Both the position numbers and the translations under genes were made by a program. The notes under the pieces are model-generated. The model searched no databases. It saw nothing but the letters and a program-made list of their open reading frames with translations, and was not told where the DNA came from. 64,000 nucleotides of DNA from Vicinamibacterales bacterium (GTDB lineage Bacteria > Acidobacteriota > Vicinamibacteria > Vicinamibacterales > UBA2999): assembly GCA_041394705.1 (NCBI GenBank), contig JAWKHS010000009.1, positions 186,001-250,000 on the forward strand, read 5' to 3'. Positions 48,765 to 59,266 of the stretch are shown here, one piece after another (the stretch's first letter is position 1; every line of letters begins with the position of its first letter).

Positions 48765-50204
48765 ATGCGCATCATCCAGGGCGGCATGGGCGTCGGGATC
48801 TCCAGCTGGCGGCTCGCGCGCGCGGTGTCGCGCCTCGGACACCTCGGCGTCGTCAGCGGCACGGCGCTCGACCAGGTGCTGGCCAGGCGGCTCCAGCAGG
48901 GCGATCCGGGCGGCCACGTCCGACGCGCGCTGGACCACTTCCCCGTGCCGGCGCTGGCCGAGCACGTCTGGCGCGCCCACTACATCGCCGGCGGCACGAC
49001 GGGCGCCGAGGCGTACCACGCGCTGGAGATGCCCTCGGCTACGCCATCGGATGAATGGCTCGCGCGGGTCATCGTGGCGAACTTCGTCGAGGTCTTCCTG
49101 GCCCGCGAGGAACACGACCAGCCGGTGGGCATCAACTACCTCGAGAAGATCCAGGCGCCCCACCTGCCGTCGATGTTCGGCGCGATGCTGGCGGGCGTGG
49201 ACTACGTGCTGATGGGCGCCGGCATTCCGCTGCGCGTGCCGGGCGTGCTGGACCGCCTCGCACGACTCGAGCCCGTCACCTACCCGCTGGCGGTGACGGG
49301 CGCCGGCCCCGACGGCGTCAGCCTCGAGTTCGACCCTCGCGCCTTCGTCGGACACGACGGGCCGCCGCTCACGCGGCCACGCTTCCTGGCCATCGTCGCG
49401 TCGGACGTCCTGGCCCAGACGCTCGTGCGCCGGGCGAGCGGGCACGTGGACGGGTTCATTCTCGAAGGTCCCACCGCGGGCGGCCACAACGCGCCGCCGC
49501 GCGGCCCGCTTCGGGTGGACGCGCGAGGGGAGCCGGTGTACGGGCCACGCGACGAGATCGACCTGGACAAGATCCGGGCACTTGGCCGTCCCTTCTGGCT
49601 GGCCGGCGGCGTGGGCAGCGCCGAAGGGCTGCGCCGCGCCCTCGCGCTCGGCGCCGAGGGCATCCAGGTGGGTACGGCGTTCGCGATGTGCTCCGACTCG
49701 GGGCTCCGTGGCGACCTGCGGCACGCACTGCTCGCCAAGGTCCTCGACGGCTCCACGGACGTGCGAACCAGCCCGGTCGCTTCGCCCACGGGCTTCCCCT
49801 TCAAAGTGGCCGCGCTCGACGGGACGCTCTCAGCCGACGACGTCGTCGACAGCCGTCCGCGCATCTGCGATCTGGGCTACCTCCGCGAGGCGTACAGGAC
49901 GCCGGACGGCAGCGTCGCGTACCGCTGCCCGGCCGAGCCCGTGAACCTGTATCTGGCGAAGGGCGGGCGCGAGGAGAGCACCGACGGACGGGTGTGCATC
50001 TGCAACGCGCTCATGGCCTCGGCCGGCTTCGCGCAGGTGCGCGCACGGCGCCACGTCGAACCGCCGATCGTCACGATGGGCGACGACCTGGCAGGCATCC
50101 GGCGGTTCCTCCGCCCCGGCGCCCGAGACTACACGGCGGCGGACGTCGTGCGCGCGCTGACGGATCCCGGTCTGCCGCCTGTCGCGCTCGCGGCCGGCCC
50201 CTGA
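48765..50204 (+). CDS. Nitronate monooxygenase family flavoprotein, long form
   Basis: 479 residues, longer than the usual ~330-370. The N terminus IIQGGMGVGISSWRLA is the FMN-binding start of the nitronate monooxygenase / 2-nitropropane dioxygenase family. Further signs are MGAGIPLRVPGVLD, EGPTAGGHNAPPRG with the expected active-site His, and the phosphate-binding GGVGSAEGL...GAEGIQVGTAF. The C-terminal extra ~110 residues contain several Cys (YRCPAEP, VCICNALMASAG). These FMN enzymes oxidise nitronates such as propionate-3-nitronate; related barrels act in fatty acid synthesis, so the substrate is not certain. Cytoplasmic. Confidence 0.9.
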   Translation: MRIIQGGMGVGISSWRLARAVSRLGHLGVVSGTALDQVLARRLQQGDPGGHVRRALDHFPVPALAEHVWRAHYIAGGTTGAEAYHALEMPSATPSDEWLARVIVANFVEVFLAREEHDQPVGINYLEKIQAPHLPSMFGAMLAGVDYVLMGAGIPLRVPGVLDRLARLEPVTYPLAVTGAGPDGVSLEFDPRAFVGHDGPPLTRPRFLAIVASDVLAQTLVRRASGHVDGFILEGPTAGGHNAPPRGPLRVDARGEPVYGPRDEIDLDKIRALGRPFWLAGGVGSAEGLRRALALGAEGIQVGTAFAMCSDSGLRGDLRHALLAKVLDGSTDVRTSPVASPTGFPFKVAALDGTLSADDVVDSRPRICDLGYLREAYRTPDGSVAYRCPAEPVNLYLAKGGREESTDGRVCICNALMASAGFAQVRARRHVEPPIVTMGDDLAGIRRFLRPGARDYTAADVVRALTDPGLPPVALAAGP

Positions 50205-50257
50205 CCCGGGCCGCGCCGGCCGCATTGGGTGTAGGGTATGTCGAGAACGGAGGCTCC

Positions 50258-50812
50258 ATGAACCGAAGGACGATGATGACCACCCTCGCCGGCAGCGCGA
50301 TCGCTGCCGAGTTCGCGGCCCGTGCGGACGCCGCGCCGGCTCCGGCCGACGCGAAGCCGGTCGCCAGTGCCAACGCCGCCAAGGACTTCCCCGGCGCCAA
50401 GGAACTCCCGGACCCGAAGACCGACTACAAGGTCGTCTTCTCGGTGGGCGCGAAGGTCAAGGACGACGAAGTGCACCCCACGCTGGGCATGATCGGGCTC
50501 TACCTGAACACGCTGGCGCAGAACGGCGTGCCAGCGAAGAACCGCCATATCGCGGCCGTGTTCCATCAGGGCGGCGGCGACGCGGTGTTCACCAACGAGG
50601 TCTACAAGGCGCGGCACAACGGCGTCGACAACCCGAACATCGCCGCGCTGAAGGAACTGCACGAGGCAGGCGTCGAGCTTCGCGTGTGCGGGCAAGGCCT
50701 GATGAGCAAGAAGGTCACTCCGTCGCAGCTGCTGCCGGGCGTCCAGGCCGATCTCTGGGCGATGGTGACGATGGTCAACTTGCAGGGGCGAGGGTACGTC
50801 CGGGTCGGCTGA
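50258..50812 (+). CDS. Exported DsrE-like protein
   Basis: 184 residues from the ATG at 50258, with CGGAGG 6 nt upstream. The N terminus carries a twin-arginine-like signal (MNRRTMMTTLAGSAIAAEF) ending near residue 26 (ADAAPA). The mature part fits the DsrE/DsrF fold: YKVVFSVGAKVKDDE, LGMIGLYLNTLAQNG, IAAVFHQGGGDAVF, and a conserved Cys in GVELRVCGQGL. Cytoplasmic DsrE-type proteins carry sulfur on such a Cys; exported homologues like this one have no known function. It is 53 nt after the monooxygenase and probably cotranscribed. Confidence 0.88.
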   Translation: MNRRTMMTTLAGSAIAAEFAARADAAPAPADAKPVASANAAKDFPGAKELPDPKTDYKVVFSVGAKVKDDEVHPTLGMIGLYLNTLAQNGVPAKNRHIAAVFHQGGGDAVFTNEVYKARHNGVDNPNIAALKELHEAGVELRVCGQGLMSKKVTPSQLLPGVQADLWAMVTMVNLQGRGYVRVG

Positions 50813-50887
50813 CGAGCAGGCGGAGGCAACCCGTGAGCGAGGCGAACGGCGTCACGGTCGACCCGTGCGCCGACGCCCTCGGGCGCC

Positions 50888-51427
50888 TCACCACCCCGAC
50901 GTGCCGGACTCGCCCTTGAACGGCCCGACGATGTCGTCCGTAATCCAGCCGCCGTAGAAGTCGCCTGCCTGCGACCGGACACGCTCGCCGTTCACGAAGC
51001 ACTCGATCCGGCCGGCGTAGAAGGCGACGAAGTCCCGGATCGCCGCGAAGGCCGGCAGCGGCGCCGGATAACTCCACGCAACGCGTTCGTGGCGGCCACC
51101 TGGCGTGACCACGGTCCAGTAGCCCGCCTGCCCCTTCCATTCGCAATAGGACGAGCCGGCGGCGGGCACGAGCACGCCAGGCGTCACGTCGGCGGCGGGC
51201 AGGTAGAAGGTGGGTGGACTCGCCGTCTCGAGCACGCGGACGGCCCGCGTGCTGCGGGCCACCACGAACTCCCCAGCCGTCACGACGACTTCACGCCCGT
51301 CGGGCGCGATCCGTGGCGGACGCGGATAGTCCCAGACCGACTCCTGGCCCGGTCCGGGCTCCACCGCGAACGGCGGGCGCGCCCGGCCCACGTGCAGCCA
51401 CCCGAACGTCTCGTCGTGCCGGCGCAT
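50888..51427 (-). CDS. DUF427 domain protein
   Basis: 179 residues from the ATG at 51427 (a GTG 15 nt upstream is also possible). DUF427 signatures are VWDYPRPPRI, a FYLPAADV core, then SSYCEWKGQAGYWTVV, AWSYPAPLPAF, FYAGRIECFVNGERV and the closing GGWITDDIVGPFKG. The fold is a small beta barrel; no activity is established, and the conserved Cys/Glu/Lys of the CEWKG motif suggests an active or binding site. No signal peptide. Convergent with the DsrE-like gene across 75 nt. Confidence 0.92.
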   Translation of the reverse strand: MRRHDETFGWLHVGRARPPFAVEPGPGQESVWDYPRPPRIAPDGREVVVTAGEFVVARSTRAVRVLETASPPTFYLPAADVTPGVLVPAAGSSYCEWKGQAGYWTVVTPGGRHERVAWSYPAPLPAFAAIRDFVAFYAGRIECFVNGERVRSQAGDFYGGWITDDIVGPFKGESGTSGW

Positions 51428-51567
51428 CGTGACGGATATGACGCGGCAGCGTGGCCCTCCGTTGCCGGAGGCCCAGGCGCCCGGTCGGGAACGGCATCGG
51501 TCCGAACGGATCGTGCGCGGCGGATGGCGCCGGCAAGGGTGTGGCGAGAGTGCTCGCAACGCGCGGA

Positions 51568-52119
51568 CTACGTCGTCCGGCAGCCGCAGTCGAGGCAGCC
51601 GTGCTCGGCGCACGCCCCGCACGTCTCGGTGAGCCGCTTCCTCAGCGCTCGCCGGGCGCGAAAGACCCGGACGGCCGCGTTGCCCGGGGTCAGGCCCGAC
51701 TGCCGCGCGTACGCGCCGACGGGCACGCCATCCAACTCGACCGTCCGAAGGGCATCCGCGTACTCCGGCTTCAACGTCATGGCCAGCCGGGACACACACG
51801 CGCAGATCTCCTGCTGCACCTCGGCGGACGGGGCGTCATGCCCGTCGAGCTCGCGGGCGAACGCCTCGTAGGCTCGACTGGCCGCGCCGCGGCGGCGATA
51901 CTGGTCGATGGCGGCGTTGCTCAGGGCCCGATAGAACCACGGCACCACCGCCTCTCCCTCGGGCGCGAGGTCGGGCCGGGCCACGAGCTTCGTGAAGGTG
52001 TCCTGCAGCAGGTCCTCGGCCAGGGCCGGATCGCCGACCTTCCGCTCGAGGTAGCCGAGGAAGGCGGCGCGCGCCGCCAGCAGGGCCTGCAGCGCCACGG
52101 TGTCGTCGCGGGCGTCCAT
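51568..52119 (-). CDS. CorE-like ECF sigma factor with Cys-rich metal-sensing tail
   Basis: 183 residues. Region 2 at about 15-85 (DPALAEDLLQDTFTKLV, WFYRALSNAAIDQYRRR) and region 4 at about 105-160 (YARQSGLTPGNAAVRVFRARRAL). The last 17 residues carry five cysteines, Cys167, 170, 175, 178 and 180 (CxxCx4CxxCxC) with one His, the hallmark of CorE/ECF44-type sigma factors, which bind metal directly through this tail and need no anti-sigma factor. The gene is divergent from a copper ATPase and close to CusCBA, so copper or silver activation is likely. A TAGAAT box 6 nt before the start points to a leaderless mRNA. Confidence 0.9.
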   Translation of the reverse strand: MDARDDTVALQALLAARAAFLGYLERKVGDPALAEDLLQDTFTKLVARPDLAPEGEAVVPWFYRALSNAAIDQYRRRGAASRAYEAFARELDGHDAPSAEVQQEICACVSRLAMTLKPEYADALRTVELDGVPVGAYARQSGLTPGNAAVRVFRARRALRKRLTETCGACAEHGCLDCGCRTT

Positions 52120-52125
52120 GTCGGG

Positions 52126-52172
52126 ATTCTACCGGCCCCGGTCCCACGCGCCCGCCCCGGCAGACGGGCGGG
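52126..52172. promoter_or_regulatory. Divergent control region between CorE-like sigma gene and copA
   Basis: The 100-nt gap holds, on the minus strand, TAGAAT (52126-52131) 6 nt before the sigma start, and a perfect 7-bp inverted repeat CCCGCCC (52151-52157) / GGGCGGG (52166-52172) with an 8-nt loop. TGTAAT at 52174-52179 just after it may be the copA -10 box. The repeat could be an operator for both genes or only a GC-rich coincidence. Confidence 0.4.
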
Positions 52173-52219
52173 GTGTAATGTCGCCGTCGCACGTGCGTTA
52201 TCGGGGTGGAGGCCTTGAG

Positions 52220-54502
<2,283 letters not shown>

Positions 54503-54565
54503 GCGTGACCGGCATCGGCGCGCGCCGCCGTTCGACGACGACCGTCCGTTCGGTGAGGCCACGCG

Positions 54566-57500
54566 CTACACGGTCATCCCCGACACCGTCAGCCGCCCGC
54601 GTCGAAGCGCACGCACCTTCATGATGTAGAAGATCACGGGCGTGACGATCAGCACGTGGATGGTCGAGGTGACCATCCCGCCGATGATGGGCGCCGCGAT
54701 CGGCTTCATCACGTCGGATCCCACGCCGGTACTCCACATGATCGGCACCAGGCTGGCCATCACGACCGTGACGGTCATGAGCTTGGGACGCAGCCTGAGC
54801 ACGGACCCCTCGATGGTGGCCCTGAGCACGTCGCCCTCGGTGAGCGGGCCGCCATCGCGCAGCCTCCGGTCCAGGGCCTCGTGCAGGTACACGACCATCA
54901 CGACACCCGTCTGGACGGCGACGCCGTAGAGGGCGATGTAGCCCACCCACACGGCGACGGAGAAGTTGTAGCCGAGCCACCACTGCAGCAGCACCCCGCC
55001 CGTCATGGCGTAGACCACCGAGAGCATGACGATCGTGGCCTCCGAGGCCGAGCGGAACGTGAGGTACAGCAGCATGAAGATGATGAAGAGCACGAGCGGC
55101 ACGAGCACCTTCAGGCGCTCCCGCGCCCGCACCTGGAACTCGTACTGCCCCGTCCACTGGAGCCGGTAGCCCGGCGGCAGGGTGAGCTCGCGCGCGACGG
55201 CGGCCCTGGCCGTCTCGACGTAGCCGCCGATGTCGCGGGAGCCCGTGTCGATGTAGACGTAGCCGGCCAGCTGCGCGTCCTCGTCGCGCACCATCGCCGG
55301 GCCCGTGGTGAGCGCGATCGTGGCGAGCTGCCCCAGCGGCACGTTGGCGCCACCCGGGCTGCGTACCAGCATCCGCTCGATCGCCGGCAGGCTCTCGCGG
55401 AACGCCCGGGCGTAGCGGACGTTGACCGGGTAGCGCTCGCGCCCTTCCACGGTCTGGGTCACGTTCTCGCCGCCGAGCGCCGACTGGATGACGTCCTGCA
55501 CGTCCTCGACCGTGAGGCCGTACCTGGCGATGGCCTCGCGGTCGATCTGGATGTCGGTGAAGTAGCCCTGCGACACGCGTTCGGCGTACACGCTCCGCGT
55601 GCCGGGCAGGCGCTGCAGGATGCGCTCGAGCTGCAGGCCCAGGCCCTGGATCACGCCGAGATCGGCGCCGAAGATCTTGATGCCGACCGGCGTCTTGATG
55701 CCCGTCAGCAGCATGTCGAGGCGGTTGCGGATCGGCTGCGTCCAGACGTTCGGGAACCCCGGGAACTGCAGAGAGGCGTCCATCTCCGACTGGAGGCGCT
55801 CGAAGGTCATCCCGGCGCGCCACGCCTCGCGCGGTTTGAGGAGCACCGTGGTGTTCACCATGCCCATGGGCGAGTTGTCGGTCGGCGTGGTCCCGCGCCC
55901 CACGGTCCCGAACACCTGCTCCACCTCCGGCACCTGCCGGAGCAGCTTGTCCTGCACCTGGAGCAGGCGCGTCGCCTCCGTGATCGACATGCCTGGCGGA
56001 GCCGTCGGCATGTACAGCATCGCGCCCTCGTAGAGCGGCGGCATGAACTCGCTGCCGATCGCCAGGAGGAGCGGGATCGTCAACGGCACGACGGCTGCAT
56101 TCAGGCCGAGGGCCGTCCACCGGAACCGCAGGGCCATCCTGAGTACCGGCTCGTACACGCGGGCGCACGCGCGGGAGATCGGGTTCACGGACTCTGGCCG
56201 CAGGCGACGCCCCCGGATGAAGGTCGTCATCAGCACGGGCACGAGCGTGATCGAGAGCAGCGACGCCAGCACCATGGCCGACGTCTTCGTGAACGCCAGC
56301 GGCCGGAACATCCGCCCTTCCTGCGCTTCCAGCAGGAACACCGGCACGAACGACACGATGATGATGATCAGCGAGAAGAAGATGGCGCGCGCCACCTGCC
56401 TCGCCGCGCCGATGATGACGCGCGGCTGGTCTTCGTACGCCAGCGGCGCCGGGGGCTCGGACACCTGCCGGTAGGCGTTCTCGACCATCACGATCGCGGC
56501 GTCCACCATGACGCCGATGGCCAGCGCCAGCCCTCCGAGCGACATGACGTTCGAGGTGACGTCGAGGTAGTACATCGGGATGAACGACGCCGCCAGGGCG
56601 ACTGGCAGCGCCAGGATCGGGACGAGCGCGGACCGCACGTGGAACAGGAAGACGAGGATCACGAGCGAGACCACGACGGCTTCCTCGATCAACGTGCGCC
56701 GCAGGGTGCCGATCGACGCGTTGATGAGGCCCGACCGGTCGTAGGTCGGGACGAGCCGCACTCCCGCCGGCAGCGCCGGTGCGATCTCGGCCAGCCGGGC
56801 CTTGACGCGGTCGATCACGCGCAGCGCGTTCTCGCCGAACCGCATGACCACGATGCCGCCGACGACCTCGCCCTTGCCGTCGAGCTCGGCGACGCCGCGC
56901 CGCAGATCCGGCCCGAGCTGCACGTCGGCCACGTCGCCGACGCGCACGGGCGTGCCGCGGGGAGTCGCTCCCAGCGACACGGCGGCGATGTCGTCCAGGG
57001 ATGACAGGTATCCGCGACCGCGCACCATGTATTCGCGGCCCGCGAGTTCCAGGAGGCGACCTTCGACGTCGTTGTTGCTGGCGCGAATCGCCCGCACGAC
57101 GTCGCGGACCGACTTTCCGTAGGCGGCCAGCTTGTTGGGATCCAGGTTGACCTGGTACTGCTTCACGAACCCGCCGATGCTCGCCACCTCGGCCACGCCG
57201 TCCACCGACGCGATCGCGTAGCGGAGATACCAGTCCTGCAGCCCCCGCAGCTGCGCGAGATTCCGCGTCCCGGTCTCGTCGACGAGCGCGTACTGGAAGA
57301 CCCACCCGACCCCCGTCGCGTCAGGACCGATGGTCGGCGTGATGCCGGCCGGCAGGCGTCCCCGGATGCCCTGCAGGTACTCGACGACGCGGCTTCGCGC
57401 CCAGTAGATGTCGGTGCCGTCGTCGAAGATCACGTAGACGTACGAGATCCCGAAGTCGGTGAAGCCGCGGACCGTGCGGACGCGCGGCGCCGAGAGCAGC

Positions 57501-57715
57501 GCCGTGACGATCGGATAGGTGACCTGGTCCTCGATGAGATCGGGGCTGCGGCCCATCCACTCGGTCGCGACGATCACCTGCACGTCCGAGATGTCGGGCA
57601 CGGCGTCGAGCGGCGTGGCCGTCATCGCCCAGACGCCCCACACGGTGAGCGCCACCGTCCCGCTGAACACCAGGAACCGGTTGCCCGCGCACCAGTCGAT
57701 GATTCGGGTGATCAT
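54566..57715 (-). CDS. cusA: CusA-type Cu(I)/Ag(I) RND efflux pump
   Basis: 1049 residues from the ATG at 57715, near the 1047 of E. coli CusA. The N terminus ITRIIDWCAGNRFLVF and the motif GVMVDAAIVMVENAYR (Asp405) are those of heavy-metal RND pumps. The three methionines of the CusA transport path are all present and correctly spaced: Met569 (LYMP), Met619 (GMVNTT) and Met668 (NRLDM), matching Met573, 623 and 672 of E. coli with a constant offset of four. This supports Cu/Ag rather than Zn/Co. It starts 5 nt after the cusB stop and is the last gene of the cus operon. Confidence 0.95.
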   Translation of the reverse strand: MITRIIDWCAGNRFLVFSGTVALTVWGVWAMTATPLDAVPDISDVQVIVATEWMGRSPDLIEDQVTYPIVTALLSAPRVRTVRGFTDFGISYVYVIFDDGTDIYWARSRVVEYLQGIRGRLPAGITPTIGPDATGVGWVFQYALVDETGTRNLAQLRGLQDWYLRYAIASVDGVAEVASIGGFVKQYQVNLDPNKLAAYGKSVRDVVRAIRASNNDVEGRLLELAGREYMVRGRGYLSSLDDIAAVSLGATPRGTPVRVGDVADVQLGPDLRRGVAELDGKGEVVGGIVVMRFGENALRVIDRVKARLAEIAPALPAGVRLVPTYDRSGLINASIGTLRRTLIEEAVVVSLVILVFLFHVRSALVPILALPVALAASFIPMYYLDVTSNVMSLGGLALAIGVMVDAAIVMVENAYRQVSEPPAPLAYEDQPRVIIGAARQVARAIFFSLIIIIVSFVPVFLLEAQEGRMFRPLAFTKTSAMVLASLLSITLVPVLMTTFIRGRRLRPESVNPISRACARVYEPVLRMALRFRWTALGLNAAVVPLTIPLLLAIGSEFMPPLYEGAMLYMPTAPPGMSITEATRLLQVQDKLLRQVPEVEQVFGTVGRGTTPTDNSPMGMVNTTVLLKPREAWRAGMTFERLQSEMDASLQFPGFPNVWTQPIRNRLDMLLTGIKTPVGIKIFGADLGVIQGLGLQLERILQRLPGTRSVYAERVSQGYFTDIQIDREAIARYGLTVEDVQDVIQSALGGENVTQTVEGRERYPVNVRYARAFRESLPAIERMLVRSPGGANVPLGQLATIALTTGPAMVRDEDAQLAGYVYIDTGSRDIGGYVETARAAVARELTLPPGYRLQWTGQYEFQVRARERLKVLVPLVLFIIFMLLYLTFRSASEATIVMLSVVYAMTGGVLLQWWLGYNFSVAVWVGYIALYGVAVQTGVVMVVYLHEALDRRLRDGGPLTEGDVLRATIEGSVLRLRPKLMTVTVVMASLVPIMWSTGVGSDVMKPIAAPIIGGMVTSTIHVLIVTPVIFYIMKVRALRRGRLTVSGMTV

Positions 57716-57720
57716 GGCCG

Positions 57721-59265
57721 CTACCTCGCCGCGAGGGCCAGCTGCCGCCGCCCGAGCGCCTGGCCGGCCCGCGATACGACCACCGTCACGTCCCAGTGCC
57801 CGGCCATCAGCACCTGGCCCCGCCCCCGGTACACGCCGCCGCCAACCGGCGCCAGCGTCGTCTCGTCCCGCATGGCGGGCATGTTCATCGTCGGCATCGC
57901 CGGCATGAACATCTGGACCTGGACCGCGGCGTCGCTCACCGGCTGGCCGCCGGCGTCCTTCACGACGACCTCGAATTCGGCCTCGCCGGTCCGGGGCGGG
58001 TCCGGCGTGGTGTGGAACGTGATGTCCAGGTCCGCCGCCGGCGCCGGCGGCGGCCCGCCGGACTCCGTGGCCCGCGGCGTGTCGTAGTTGTCCAGTCCCG
58101 CGCGGAGCTGGCTCTCGGAATCGAGGAAGAAGGTCGCGCTCGTGGCGACCGCGTCGCCCTCCCGGACCCCGCCCAGGATCTCGATCCGATCGCCGAGGCG
58201 CCGTCCGGCGATGACCGGACGGGGTGTGTAGTAGCCGTCGCCCTCTGCGACGAACACGATCGTCTCGGCGCCGGAGTCGATGACGGCGTTGGCCGGCACC
58301 GTCAGGCCCGTGCCCGCCGTGTCGCGAATCTCGACGTTCGCGTACATGCCCGGCTTCAGCCGTCCCCGCGGGTTGGCGAAATGAAGGCGCACCCTGACGG
58401 TGCGGGTGTTCTCGTCGACGAACGGGTAGATGTAGATGGCGCGGCCGTCGAACGCCTCGCCCGGGTAGGCCTCGAGGGTCACGGTGGCCCGCTGACCGAC
58501 GCGGATGGTCGCGAGTTCCCGTTCGTAGATGTCGGCCTCCACCCACACCGTGGAGAGGTCGGCGACCTTGTACAACGTCTGGCCGGCGGCCACGTGCATT
58601 CCCTGCAGGACCGCCTTCTCGATCACGAACCCGGCGACGGGCGACCGGAACGTGACGGCGTCCGGGGCCCGGCGGGTCTCATCGAGCGCGCGAATCTCCT
58701 CATCCGGGAGCTCCCACAACACGAGGCGCTGTCGCGCGGAGGCGACCAGCTGATCGGCCCGCTCTCGCGCATCGGGGATGACCGAGGACTGCATCTGGTC
58801 GCGGGTGTGAAGGGCCAGGAGGTACTCCTGCTGCGTCGTCAGCAGCTCGGGGCTGTAGAGCGTGAACAGCGGCTGGCCGCGCCGGATCGGCTGACCCGTG
58901 TAGTCCACGAACAGCTCGCGGATCCAGCCCTCGAGGCGCAGGTTGACATCGGCCAACCGGGTCTCGTCGTAGCGGACGACGCCGACGGCCCGAAGCGCCT
59001 GCCGGAGTGGTCCGCGCGTCACGAGCGCGGTGCTGACTCCCGTGAGCTGCTGCCGCCGGGCATCGATCACGACCTCGCCCCGAGCCGTGGACGAGTCGGC
59101 CGACGGCGCCGCCGCCGCGGATGAGGCCATCTCACGGCTGGCGGCCACGTCGCTCCCGCCAGCGGACGGCCCGCTGTCACCGCGGCCGCGGAGGGCCCAG
59201 AGCAGGGCCGCCGACACGAGGACCGCCGCCACGATGGTTGTCGAGACGAGGGCGAGGCGTTTCAT
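57721..59265 (-). CDS. cusB: CusB-type periplasmic adaptor with C-terminal Met-rich FixH/YtkA-like domain
   Basis: 514 residues. An N-terminal membrane anchor or signal lies at 5-27. The adaptor core (lipoyl, hairpin, barrel) runs to about 395 with TGVSTALVTRGPLRQ, GWIRELFVDYTGQPIRRGQPL and GMYANVEIRDT. After a Pro-rich linker, residues about 410-514 form a separate beta domain resembling FixH/YtkA, containing the methionine run MFMPAMPTMNMPAM (452-465). Such Met clusters bind Cu(I), so this appendix may do the job of the separate CusF chaperone, which is absent here. The gene starts 1 nt after cusC stops. Confidence 0.93.
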   Translation of the reverse strand: MKRLALVSTTIVAAVLVSAALLWALRGRGDSGPSAGGSDVAASREMASSAAAAPSADSSTARGEVVIDARRQQLTGVSTALVTRGPLRQALRAVGVVRYDETRLADVNLRLEGWIRELFVDYTGQPIRRGQPLFTLYSPELLTTQQEYLLALHTRDQMQSSVIPDARERADQLVASARQRLVLWELPDEEIRALDETRRAPDAVTFRSPVAGFVIEKAVLQGMHVAAGQTLYKVADLSTVWVEADIYERELATIRVGQRATVTLEAYPGEAFDGRAIYIYPFVDENTRTVRVRLHFANPRGRLKPGMYANVEIRDTAGTGLTVPANAVIDSGAETIVFVAEGDGYYTPRPVIAGRRLGDRIEILGGVREGDAVATSATFFLDSESQLRAGLDNYDTPRATESGGPPPAPAADLDITFHTTPDPPRTGEAEFEVVVKDAGGQPVSDAAVQVQMFMPAMPTMNMPAMRDETTLAPVGGGVYRGRGQVLMAGHWDVTVVVSRAGQALGRRQLALAAR

Positions 59266-59266
59266 G

